The notes under the pieces: model-generated
Database searches by the model: none
What the model saw: only the letters and a program-made list of their open reading frames with translations
What the model was told of the DNA's origin: nothing
Shown: positions 24,928-32,800 of the stretch, piece by piece
Position numbering within the stretch: the stretch's first letter is position 1
Layout: every line of letters starts with the position of its first letter
Made by a program: the position numbers and the translations under genes
Assembly (NCBI RefSeq): GCF_947305955.1
Contig: NZ_CAMZFB010000019.1
Location: 1 to 46,378, forward strand
Reading direction: 5' to 3'
DNA from: an uncultured Brevundimonas sp.
Lineage (GTDB): Bacteria; Pseudomonadota; Alphaproteobacteria; Caulobacterales; Caulobacteraceae
DNA length: 46,378 nt

Positions 24928-26214
24928 ATGCAAAAGATCACCGGCGGACTGCTATTCTTTGGCTGTCTCTTCCTGTCGATGGCAGTGGGGGCGATGCTGT
25001 GGCGTGCCGGATTGGGTGCGGGCGCGGGCATTTCGGCAACATTAGCCACGCTGGCCCTTCTGGCGGCGACCTGCGCTCTGGCGTGGAACGTCAACAATAC
25101 GCGAGCCCTGAAACAGGAACTGGCCAAGATCAAAAAGGCCCACCGCCTGCTGGCCGACGCCATGGAGTCGACGCAGGGCGCGATGACCCAGCTGGCACAG
25201 GCCATCGATGAAGGGCCCCTGTCGCGCACCGATGCGCTGACGGGCGAAGTCCGCATGCTGGAAGACATGGTCCAGCAGATGAACGCCTCGCTGGAAGAGC
25301 GCCTTTCTCAAGCAGCCACATCCGACCTGCGCCTTCATGTCGTCTCCAATGGCAACGGCAACGGCAATGGCCACGGTAACGGCATGCTGCGCACCGTCCA
25401 CGATGCGCTCGCCGAGGGCCGCGTGGACCTTTATCTGCAGCCCATCGTCACCCTGCCCCAGCGCCGGACCGTCTTCTACGAAAGCTTCACCCGCCTGCGC
25501 GACGCCTCGGGCCGCATCCTGTCGCCTGCCGAATATATGTCGGTCGCCGAGGGCGAGGGTCTGGTCCCCGCCATCGACAACCTGCTGCTGTTCCGCTGCG
25601 CCCAGATCGTGCGCCGTCTGGCCCGTCAGGACCGCAAGGTCGGGGTGTTCTGCAACATTTCCCTGTCGTCGCTGGGTGACGAAACCTTCTTCCCCCAGTT
25701 CCTCGACTTCCTCAGCCAGAACGGCGACTTGAAGGACGCCCTGATCTTCGAACTGGGTCAGGCAGTGTTCGAGGCGCGCGGCGCCACCGAGGCCCGCAAC
25801 ATGGCCAAGCTGGCCGATCTGGGCTTCCGCTTCTCCATCGACAAGGTGCAGACGCTGGACCTCGATTTCGCCGACCTGCAACGCTCGGACGTGCGCTTCC
25901 TCAAAATTTCCGCCGACCTGCTGATTGAGCAGCTGCTGGAGATGGACGGTGCCGTCCCCCTGCCCAGCAAGCCCGACATTCAAGCCGCCGACTTCTCGCC
26001 GCTGGTGCGTCGCTATGGCCTCGAACTGATCGCAGAGAAGGTCGAGAGCGAGCGTCAGGTGGTTGATATCCTCGACCTCGATGTGCCGCTGGGCCAAGGC
26101 CACCTGTTTGGCGAGCCGCGCGCCATCAAGGAAGCCGTGCTGGCTGAAACCGACCCGCCGTCAGAGTTCGTCCGCTCGACCCTGCAATCCGCCGAGCGCC
26201 GCCTGCGCCACTAA
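24928..26214 (+). CDS. tipF: TipF-like protein: membrane anchor, coiled coil and degenerate EAL domain
   Basis: A 428-residue protein with two hydrophobic helices (about 5-25 and 30-52), a coiled-coil-like region (about 55-125, rich in Lys/Glu/Gln/Leu), a Gly-Asn-rich linker and an EAL domain (about 155-410). The EAL motif is YESF (Glu185), with CNIS and FELGQ kept, but the DDFG catalytic segment is IDKV, so the second Asp is Lys, and the Gln in GQGHLFGEP is kept. That pattern fits a c-di-GMP binder rather than a phosphodiesterase. This architecture matches Caulobacter TipF, a c-di-GMP receptor that directs flagellum assembly to the pole. The TipF identification is based on architecture and remembered sequence. 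Confidence 0.75.
   Translation: MQKITGGLLFFGCLFLSMAVGAMLWRAGLGAGAGISATLATLALLAATCALAWNVNNTRALKQELAKIKKAHRLLADAMESTQGAMTQLAQAIDEGPLSRTDALTGEVRMLEDMVQQMNASLEERLSQAATSDLRLHVVSNGNGNGNGHGNGMLRTVHDALAEGRVDLYLQPIVTLPQRRTVFYESFTRLRDASGRILSPAEYMSVAEGEGLVPAIDNLLLFRCAQIVRRLARQDRKVGVFCNISLSSLGDETFFPQFLDFLSQNGDLKDALIFELGQAVFEARGATEARNMAKLADLGFRFSIDKVQTLDLDFADLQRSDVRFLKISADLLIEQLLEMDGAVPLPSKPDIQAADFSPLVRRYGLELIAEKVESERQVVDILDLDVPLGQGHLFGEPRAIKEAVLAETDPPSEFVRSTLQSAERRLRH
25348..25383 (+). repeat. Short in-frame AAYGGC-type repeat in the tipF-like gene
   Basis: Six imperfect hexamers (AATGGC, AACGGC, AACGGC, AATGGC, CACGGT, AACGGC) encode Asn-Gly repeats with one His in the linker between coiled coil and EAL domain. 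The unit length keeps the frame if copies are gained or lost. Confidence 0.85.
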
Positions 26215-26259
26215 TCCATCCGGCTTTGCACCCTCGCCATCGGTCGCAGGGATTGCTAC

Positions 26260-27138
26260 ATGGCCCGCATGACTTCCCCGATCTCGCTGCCCCGCCTGTC
26301 GGCTGTTGCCGATGATTATGATGTCCTGCTCTGCGATGTGTGGGGCGTGATCCATAATGGCCGCGAAAGCTGGCCGGCCGCATGCGAGGCCCTGACCCGT
26401 TTCAACGAAAAGGGCGGGCATGTGGTGCTGATCTCTAACTCGCCCCGCCCGTCCAGCGATGTGATCTCGCAGCTGGACGGCCTGAACGTTCCGCGCAGCG
26501 CATGGAAGCGTTTCGTCACCTCCGGCGATGCCACCCGTGCAGAATTGGCCAAACGCGCGCCTCAGGCGGCGCTGGCCATTGGCCCTGACCGCGACGCCAC
26601 CACCTATGAAGGCACCGGCCTGAAGCTGGTGGACAATGTGAACGCCGCGGATTTCATCTCGGTGACGGGTCTGGTCGATGACGCCACCGAAACGCCCGAG
26701 GATTACCGCGATGTTCTGACCGCCGGTGCCGCCAAGGGACTGGACCTGATCTGCGCCAATCCCGACCGCGTCGTCCAGAAGGGCGACAACCTGATCTATT
26801 GCGCCGGTGCACTGGCCGACCTTTACGAAGATCTGGGCGGCAAGGTCATCATGTCGGGCAAGCCCTTTGCCCCCATCTATGAGCTGGCCCTGATCGAGGC
26901 CGAATCCCTTCTGGGTCATCCGGTCGACCGTTCGCGCGTGCTGTGCATCGGCGACGGCGTGATCACGGATGTTTTAGGTGCCGAAAGCCAGAAGCTGGAC
27001 TGTCTGTTTATTGCCCAAGGAATTCATGGCGATAAGGCCAAGGGCGATGATGGACAACTGGATGCGGGTCGCGCTGGCGATCTTCTGAAGGCGGAAAATA
27101 CAACCGCCCGTTACGCCGCGCTCGACTTGGCGTGGTAA
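26260..27138 (+). CDS. HAD superfamily hydrolase, class IIA (TIGR01459-like)
   Basis: A 292-residue HAD phosphatase. Motif I is LLCDVWGVIHNG (the nucleophile Asp in DVWG), motif II lies in VVLISNSPRP, and the C-terminal motif GDGVITDVLGA is present, typical of class IIA sugar-phosphatase-like enzymes. The family is widespread in alphaproteobacteria with unknown substrate. AGGGA is well placed before the ATG at 26260; a second ATG three codons later is possible. It follows the tipF-like gene by 45 bases on the same strand, suggesting one transcript. Confidence 0.87.
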   Translation: MARMTSPISLPRLSAVADDYDVLLCDVWGVIHNGRESWPAACEALTRFNEKGGHVVLISNSPRPSSDVISQLDGLNVPRSAWKRFVTSGDATRAELAKRAPQAALAIGPDRDATTYEGTGLKLVDNVNAADFISVTGLVDDATETPEDYRDVLTAGAAKGLDLICANPDRVVQKGDNLIYCAGALADLYEDLGGKVIMSGKPFAPIYELALIEAESLLGHPVDRSRVLCIGDGVITDVLGAESQKLDCLFIAQGIHGDKAKGDDGQLDAGRAGDLLKAENTTARYAALDLAW

Positions 27139-27189
27139 CCCGTCGAACAAGTCTCGCCAAACAGGTTCACCTAACGTAAAGCAGCGCTC

Positions 27190-27651
27190 ATGAGCAATCT
27201 GGTCCAAGGCCACCCGTCGGGCGGCTATATCCTCGAAGAGCTTCACGTCGGCATGGCCGCCGAAAAGCTCGTGCCGGTTACCGAAGAGCGCATCCAGCTG
27301 TTTGCTGACGCTTCTGACGACTATAATCCGGTCCACCTTGACGAGGCCTTTGCCTCGAAGACTGCCTATCGTGGCCGTATCGCCCACGGTCTGCTGAGCG
27401 CATCCTTCGGCTCGGCTGTGGTGGGTACGGTCCTGCCGGGTGCAGGTTCGATCTACATCTCGCAGTCGCTGGCCTTCCACTATCCGGTCCGCATCGGCGA
27501 CATGGTCCGCATCCTGATCTCGGTCATTTCGGTTGATCCGGAATCGGCCCGTGTCGAGCTGAACTGCGAAGGCTTTGTCGGTGACAAGCTGATCATGGAC
27601 GGCATCGCCACCGTGCGCGTGCCGCGCCGCCGCAAGCCCTCGGCCCGCTAA
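27190..27651 (+). CDS. MaoC-family dehydratase
   Basis: A 153-residue single-hotdog protein with the catalytic Asp/His motif FADASDDYNPVHLDEAFA followed by IAHGLLSASFGSAVVG, the R-hydratase 2 signature. Such proteins hydrate trans-2-enoyl-CoA to (R)-3-hydroxyacyl-CoA or related reactions in fatty acid metabolism. It lies 52 bases after the HAD gene and 20 before ribF, all in one direction. Confidence 0.85.
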   Translation: MSNLVQGHPSGGYILEELHVGMAAEKLVPVTEERIQLFADASDDYNPVHLDEAFASKTAYRGRIAHGLLSASFGSAVVGTVLPGAGSIYISQSLAFHYPVRIGDMVRILISVISVDPESARVELNCEGFVGDKLIMDGIATVRVPRRRKPSAR

Positions 27652-27671
27652 ACACCGACAGGGCACAGGGT

Positions 27672-28604
27672 ATGGGTATCGAAGTCATCCGCGACTGGCG
27701 CGGCCTGTCTGACGCCCAGAAGGGCGCAGCCGTTGCAGTGGGTGCATTTGACGGTGTGCATCGCGGCCATCAGGCGGTCATCGCCTCGGCCCGCGAGGCC
27801 GCAGCTCGCCTAGGCGTGCCGCTGGGCGTCGTCAGCTTCCATCCCCATCCCCGCCGCCTGTTCCAGCCGGACGTCGCCCCGTTTGGCCTGATGACACCGG
27901 ACCAGATGGCCCGCGCCCTCGATGAACTGGGCGTGGACCGTCTGTACCTGCTGCCATTCGACCGCGAGATGGCCGGACTGTCGGACGAAGAGTTCGCCCT
28001 TCAGGTCCTGTCCGAGGGTCTGGGCATCAAACACGCTGCCGTCGGTTTCGACTTCACCTTCGGCAAGGGCCGCTCGGGCTCTCCCGACCTGCTGACGAAA
28101 TACGGCCAGTCGCTGGGCTTCAGCGTCTCGGTGACCGAGCGCAAGGACGACGCTGACGGCCTGAAGCTGTCCTCGTCCGCCGTGCGAGAGGCTCTGAAAG
28201 CCGGTGACATGGATCGCGCCACCGCCATCCTTGGCCGTCCCTTTGCCATCGAGGGCGAGGTGATCCACGGTGACAAGCGCGGCCGCACCATCGGCGTGCC
28301 GACCGCCAATATCGCCATGCCGGGCTATATGCGCCCCGCCTACGGCGTCTATGCCACGCGTACCCGCCTGCCCGACGGGCGGGTGATCAAGGGCGTGGCC
28401 AATCTGGGCATCCGCCCGATGTACGAGATCGAAGACCCGCTGGTCGAAGTCTGGCTGTTCGACTTCAACGAGAGCCTCTACGGGCAGGTGGTCGAGACCG
28501 AACTGGTCGCCTTCCTGCGCGGCGAGATGAAGTTCGACAGCCTCGACGCCCTCAAGGTCCAGATCGAGGACGACGCCGCCAAGGCCCGCGCCATCCTCGG
28601 CTAA
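27672..28604 (+). CDS. ribF: Bifunctional riboflavin kinase / FAD synthetase
   Basis: A 310-residue RibF. The N-terminal nucleotidyltransferase has VGAFDGVHRGHQAVI (HxGH-type site) and VSFHPHPRRLF, and FDFTFGKGRSG; the C-terminal kinase has GEVIHGDKRGRTIGVPTANIA and the acceptor-site residues in GVYATRTRLPDG, VANLGIRP. It converts riboflavin to FMN and then FAD in the cytoplasm. No FMN riboswitch is seen upstream; the upstream region is the MaoC gene. Its stop and that of sufE sit in one hairpin. Confidence 0.95.
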   Translation: MGIEVIRDWRGLSDAQKGAAVAVGAFDGVHRGHQAVIASAREAAARLGVPLGVVSFHPHPRRLFQPDVAPFGLMTPDQMARALDELGVDRLYLLPFDREMAGLSDEEFALQVLSEGLGIKHAAVGFDFTFGKGRSGSPDLLTKYGQSLGFSVSVTERKDDADGLKLSSSAVREALKAGDMDRATAILGRPFAIEGEVIHGDKRGRTIGVPTANIAMPGYMRPAYGVYATRTRLPDGRVIKGVANLGIRPMYEIEDPLVEVWLFDFNESLYGQVVETELVAFLRGEMKFDSLDALKVQIEDDAAKARAILG

Positions 28605-28617
28605 AGCGGCTTTAGCC
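28599..28617. terminator. Hairpin containing the stop codons of both ribF and sufE
   Basis: GGCTAAA (28599-28605) and TTTAGCC (28611-28617) form a perfect 7-bp stem with a GCGGC loop. The ribF TAA (28602-28604) and the sufE TAA (28612-28614 on the other strand) lie in the arms. It may act as a compact bidirectional terminator, but no T-run follows. Confidence 0.5.
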
Positions 28618-29046
28618 CTGCGCTTGCAGCGCGGCCTGACGGATCAGACCCACCATATTGTTCAGGCCGTTGGCGCGTTGCACGGTCAGGGCCGACGGCA
28701 GGCCCAGCCGCTCCAGCGCGGCCTTGACGTCAAAGCCCAGAATCTCGTCCGGCGTGCGGCCCGAATACAGGCGCAGCAACAGGGCGATATTGCCCTTGGA
28801 CAGGGCGCTGTCGGAATCGGCGTCAAAGAACAGGCGACCATCCTCGAGGCGGGTGTTCAGCCACACCTGCGCGGCACAGCCCGGTACCTTGTTGGCGTCG
28901 ATCCGCGCCTCTTCCGGCAGGGGGGCCAGATCCTTGCCCAGATCGATCACATATTCGATCCGGCCTTCCCAATCGCCCAGCAGGTCGAACTCCTCGATCA
29001 GCTCATCAAGTACGGATTGGATGGATTCAGAAGTAGGAGTGGTCAT
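28612..29046 (-). CDS. sufE: SufE family protein
   Basis: A 144-residue SufE. Key segments are GRIEYVIDLGKDLAPLPEEAR, the active-site region VPGCAAQVWLN with Cys as sulfur acceptor, and DSDSALSKGNIALLLRLYSGRTPDEI. SufE accepts persulfide from the SufS desulfurase in iron-sulfur cluster assembly. The start is the ATG at 29046 (MTTPTSESIQ); the longer frame reaching 29448 is a shadow. No other suf genes are nearby. It is divergent from the DivJ-like gene, with 171 bases between. Confidence 0.92.
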   Translation of the reverse strand: MTTPTSESIQSVLDELIEEFDLLGDWEGRIEYVIDLGKDLAPLPEEARIDANKVPGCAAQVWLNTRLEDGRLFFDADSDSALSKGNIALLLRLYSGRTPDEILGFDVKAALERLGLPSALTVQRANGLNNMVGLIRQAALQAQG

Positions 29047-29217
29047 GCCGCTGTCCTTACTCCCCCATCCACGGGCTCGACAACGGTCGATTTCAGTCGA
29101 ACTTCTCCACATACGCGAGCGCATTTGGGTTCGTGCGGACCGACAGCTATCCTGTAGACTTGATTCTGCACCGCCCGCTGGTGTGACGTCGCCGCTTACA
29201 GGACAAGAAGCCCGATT

Positions 29218-30870
29218 TTGAACGTCCCGTTCACGCCAACCGCAGCCGCTACCCTTGTCCGGCCTGACCCCGCTCAGGCTCGGAACCGCGCTGTCTGGCA
29301 CCTTCTTTGGGGGATCACAGCCGCAGCCCTGACGGCAGTGGCTTTGTTCTCGGGCGCGAACGTCACGGTCTTTCTGGCGCTGATCATCCTCGCCCTGCCC
29401 GCAGTTGGCCTGTTTGCCATTCAGGAAATCTCGCCCGCGCCGTCGCACTGGCCCCAGCCTGTGCCGCCGATGCCGCTGTGGACGCTGTTTCCGTGGTGCC
29501 TGTGCCCCATCATCGCCATGGCCCTGACCGGCGGGCTGACCGGACCGATAGGCCCCCTGACCTTTGCCCCTGTGGTGGGCGGTCTAGCCCTGCGGACACC
29601 GGGGGAAGAGCGCCCCCTCTTCTATGGCTTGGCGGCGTCGGCGGTGGCGGCCTTTATTGGCGGCGTGGCCCATGCGTGGCTGCCCCCGACGGCCAGCCTT
29701 CCGCTGCTGACCACCGGATCGGGCCTGATCGTCATTCTGTTCGGACTGGTCGCGGCGCTGAACACCCGTCCGTCCGGCACCGTCGTGCCCTTGGCCATGG
29801 CGCGGATGGAGTCCGCCCTTGCCGATCAGCCGGGCCTGACGCTGGTTCTGGCTCCGAACGGGCGGGCTATGGCGGCCTATGGCGCAGCCCCGCCCGCCAT
29901 GGATGTGGACGCCCTGTTCGTCGAGCGTGACAGCGAAGGCGGCCTGATCGAAGCCGTCCACCCGCCGGACCGTCCCGCCGTCCGCGCCGCCTTGTCCCGC
30001 GCCCAAGCCGGACAGCCCGCTCAGGTCCGCTTTACCCCCCGCGCCGCATTGGACCGCCGCGTCCTTCTGGTGGTGCGCCGTATGCAGGGTGATAGCCGCC
30101 GCATCGCGGCCCTGATGCTGGACGCCACCTTGCAACACGCCCGCGAGAGCGAGCTGGACCAGGCCCGCGCCGAGGCCGAGGAACAGGTTCAGGCCCGCTC
30201 GCGCTTCATCGCCCACCTCAGCCACGAACTGCGGACCCCGCTGAATGCCGTGCTGGGCTTCTCGGACATGATGAAGCAGCAGCTGGTCGGCCCCCTGTCG
30301 GATCGCTATGTCGACTACGCCACCTCCATCCACACCGCGGGCAGCCACCTGCTGGATGTGATCGGCAATGTGCTGGACGTGTCGCGGATCGACGCCGACC
30401 GCTATGAGCTGAACTGCGAAGACCTCGACGCCCGCGATCTGGCCGATGCCTCCATGGCGCTGGTCCGTGTGCAGGCCGATGAAAAGGCCATCGAACTGTC
30501 CGCCGACTTGCCGGACGAGGCGCTGACGGTCCATGTCGACCGCCGCGCCTTCAAACAGATCCTCGTCAATCTGCTGAGCAATGCGGTGAAGTTCACGCCC
30601 GCCCACGGCCAGATCACCCTCAGCGCCCAGCGGGAACAGGATCAACTGGTGGTAAAGGTGACCGACACGGGCGTCGGCATCGCGCCCGAAGATCTCGCCC
30701 GCCTTGGCCGCCCGTTCGAGCAGGCCGGCGATGCCAAGCAAAAAGCCCAAGGCACGGGCCTTGGGCTCTCACTGGCGCGCTCGCTGGCAGAACTGCACGG
30801 CGGCACCCTGTCGCTGGAAAGCACGCTGGGCGAAGGCACGACCGCCACCCTGCGCCTTCCGGCCTTCTAG
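29218..30870 (+). CDS. DivJ-like membrane histidine kinase
   Basis: A 550-residue kinase. The N-terminal third holds five or six hydrophobic segments (about 25-180), then a PAS-like region (about 195-300), a helical linker and a kinase core. The H-box is IAHLSHELRTPLNAVLGFSD with His336; the core continues with the N-box NLLSNAVKFTPAHG, DTGVGIAPEDL and GTGLGLSLARSLAELHGG. The segment DMMKQQLVGPLSDRYVDYA is characteristic of the DivJ/PdhS group, and the His position is close to that of Caulobacter DivJ (H338), which controls DivK and cell fate. The start is TTG at 29218; GGACAAGA lies upstream. DivJ is the closest reading, but other PdhS kinases are possible. Confidence 0.68.
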   Translation: MNVPFTPTAAATLVRPDPAQARNRAVWHLLWGITAAALTAVALFSGANVTVFLALIILALPAVGLFAIQEISPAPSHWPQPVPPMPLWTLFPWCLCPIIAMALTGGLTGPIGPLTFAPVVGGLALRTPGEERPLFYGLAASAVAAFIGGVAHAWLPPTASLPLLTTGSGLIVILFGLVAALNTRPSGTVVPLAMARMESALADQPGLTLVLAPNGRAMAAYGAAPPAMDVDALFVERDSEGGLIEAVHPPDRPAVRAALSRAQAGQPAQVRFTPRAALDRRVLLVVRRMQGDSRRIAALMLDATLQHARESELDQARAEAEEQVQARSRFIAHLSHELRTPLNAVLGFSDMMKQQLVGPLSDRYVDYATSIHTAGSHLLDVIGNVLDVSRIDADRYELNCEDLDARDLADASMALVRVQADEKAIELSADLPDEALTVHVDRRAFKQILVNLLSNAVKFTPAHGQITLSAQREQDQLVVKVTDTGVGIAPEDLARLGRPFEQAGDAKQKAQGTGLGLSLARSLAELHGGTLSLESTLGEGTTATLRLPAF

Positions 30871-30897
30871 GGTTTAGTCGCGGGCGACCTGAAACCC
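30870..30897. terminator. Possible hairpin between the kinase and SDR genes
   Basis: GGGTTT-A-GTCGC (30870-30881) and GCGAC-CTG-AAACCC (30884-30897) are largely complementary, interrupted by one base on the left and three on the right, with a tight loop. It overlaps both convergent stop codons. Weak evidence for a terminator. Confidence 0.35.
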
Positions 30898-31623
30898 GGC
30901 GAACGACTGTTTCACCGGCATCAGCTCAATAGAGTTGATGTTCAGGTGCGGCGGCAGATTGGCCACCCAGAACAGGGTCTCGGCGATATCCTCGCCCGTC
31001 ATCGGATCGACACCGGCATAAAGGGTATCGGACGCAGCCTTGTCGCCACCGGTACGGACCAGGGTGAACTCCGTCTCGGCCATGCCCGGCTCGATCGAGG
31101 TCACGCGCACGCCTGTGCCATGAAGGTCCGAACGCAGGCCCAGCGAGAACTGGCGCACGAAAGCCTTGGTGCCGCCATAGGCATTGCCGCCACGGTACGG
31201 ATAGGTCGCCGCCACCGACGAGATGTTGATGATCGCGCCCTTGCGCTCGATCAGGCGCGGCAGCATGCGGTGGGTGATGGTCATCAGGCCGGTGATGTTG
31301 GTGTCCACCATCTGCTGCCATTGGGCGAGGTCCGCTTCCTGTGCAGGTCCGGTGCCCAATGCCAGACCGGCATTGTTGATCAGCAGATCGATATCCCGGA
31401 AAGCTTCCGGCAGACCGGCCAGCGCCGCATCGATGGCCGCGGCATCACGGATATCGAAGGCGCAGGGATGAACGACATCCGCGCCCAGTTCCGATACCAG
31501 CGCCTCAAGGCGCTCCGCGCGGCGGCCGGTGGCGATCACCTTCCAGCCATCGGCGGCGAAGCGGCGGGCGGCGGCCAGTCCAAAGCCTGCGGTCGCGCCG
31601 GTAATCAGTACTGTACGGCTCAT
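30874..31623 (-). CDS. SDR family NAD(P)-dependent oxidoreductase, YdfG-like
   Basis: A 249-residue short-chain dehydrogenase with [20 protein letters not shown], Ser in [13 protein letters not shown], and catalytic YGGTK. The segments [26 protein letters not shown] and [14 protein letters not shown] closely resemble E. coli YdfG, a 3-hydroxy acid dehydrogenase that acts on L-allo-threonine and malonic semialdehyde. The start ATG overlaps the trhO stop by four bases on the same strand, so it is the second gene of that operon. The substrate is inferred only. Confidence 0.85.
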   Translation of the reverse strand: MSRTVLITGATAGFGLAAARRFAADGWKVIATGRRAERLEALVSELGADVVHPCAFDIRDAAAIDAALAGLPEAFRDIDLLINNAGLALGTGPAQEADLAQWQQMVDTNITGLMTITHRMLPRLIERKGAIINISSVAATYPYRGGNAYGGTKAFVRQFSLGLRSDLHGTGVRVTSIEPGMAETEFTLVRTGGDKAASDTLYAGVDPMTGEDIAETLFWVANLPPHLNINSIELMPVKQSFAGFQVARD

Positions 31624-32660
31624 GCCGTTTCCCCTTCTTGCTTGGCTTTCAGTGCAGCCTGACGGGCCTTTTCACGCTCTTCGGCGGCGCGGATGCGGGC
31701 CTGTTCTGCGGCGCGCACGGCGTCGGTACCGATGTGGGCGCTGCCGCGTTGCTTGGCCAGTTCGATCTGGCGCTGGCGCTCGGCATAGGCGGCGCGGCGT
31801 TCCTCGTCGCGCTCGTCCCAGCAGTGGTCGCACGAGATACCCTCGACGAACTTGGGCGACTTCTTACCTTCCGGGCTGACCGGCATCCGGCAGGCGCGGC
31901 ATAGGGTGTGCTCGCCCAACTTCAGCCCGTGACCGACCGAGACGCGCTCGTCAAAGACGAAGCATTCGCCCTTCCACAGGCTTTCCGGCTCGGGGATTTC
32001 CTCGAGGTATTTGAGGATACCGCCCTCGAGGTGGTGCACCTCGGGGATGCCTTCGGACCTCAGATAGGCGGTCGACTTCTCGCAACGGATACCGCCCGTG
32101 CAGAACATGGCCACCTTGGTCGGCTTGTCGCGCGTGACCAGGGCGCGGCCTTCGCGCTCGAACCATTCGGCGAACTCGCGGAAGGTCTTGGTGTTGGGCT
32201 GTATGGCGTTCTGGAAGGTGCCGATCTCGACCTCGTAGTCGTTACGGGTGTCGATCACGATGGTGTCGGGATCGGAGATCAGCGCATTCCAGTCCTGCGG
32301 CTTCACATAGGTGCCGACGCCGTTCACCGGATCGAGATTGGGCAGGCCCATGGTCACGATCTCGGCCTTGATGCGGACCTTCATGCGATAGAAGGGCATC
32401 TCCATCGCGCCGGAATATTTCAGCTCCAGCCGATCAAAACCCGGCTCGGCATGGATGCCGTCCACGACGCGCTTGATGGCGTCATGCGGTCCGGCGATGG
32501 TGCCGTTGATGCCTTCGTGCGCCACCAGAAGCGTGCCGCGCACCTCGTCGCCGCACAGGGCAATCAGGCGCTCGCGCAGGGCGGCAGTATCGGCCACCGG
32601 CGCGAAACGGTACAGCGCGGCAACCAGAACGGGATAATCTTGGAAGGAGGTATCTGTCAC
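31620..32660 (-). CDS. trhO: tRNA uridine-34 hydroxylase, rhodanese family
   Basis: A 346-residue protein with an N-terminal acylphosphatase-like domain ([13 protein letters not shown]), a rhodanese domain with active-site loop [10 protein letters not shown], and a Cys-rich C-terminus ([15 protein letters not shown]) that may bind zinc. It matches YceA/TrhO, which hydroxylates U34 of tRNAs to give 5-hydroxyuridine using oxygen. A GTG start at 32660 with AGAGG upstream is preferred to a longer ATG start at 32708. It is cotranscribed with an SDR gene (ATGA overlap). The Lys/Ala/Gln-rich tail after about residue 310 is typical of alphaproteobacterial members. Confidence 0.88.
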   Translation of the reverse strand: MTDTSFQDYPVLVAALYRFAPVADTAALRERLIALCGDEVRGTLLVAHEGINGTIAGPHDAIKRVVDGIHAEPGFDRLELKYSGAMEMPFYRMKVRIKAEIVTMGLPNLDPVNGVGTYVKPQDWNALISDPDTIVIDTRNDYEVEIGTFQNAIQPNTKTFREFAEWFEREGRALVTRDKPTKVAMFCTGGIRCEKSTAYLRSEGIPEVHHLEGGILKYLEEIPEPESLWKGECFVFDERVSVGHGLKLGEHTLCRACRMPVSPEGKKSPKFVEGISCDHCWDERDEERRAAYAERQRQIELAKQRGSAHIGTDAVRAAEQARIRAAEEREKARQAALKAKQEGETA

Positions 32661-32800
32661 GCGGCCTCTATAAGCGTTTTGGGCACTAAAACCCATACTG
32701 TCTGACACCGAAGCTTGCCTTAGACGTTAGGCCAGTGTGGACTGTGTTTGCGTGCGTGCGCGGGGTCCGCGCAACGTCCCTTTCGATAGGTGCCTTCAAG

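Noticed and set aside
27652..27671. FMN riboswitch upstream of ribF
   Set aside because: Only 20 bases separate it from the MaoC gene, too short for the element.
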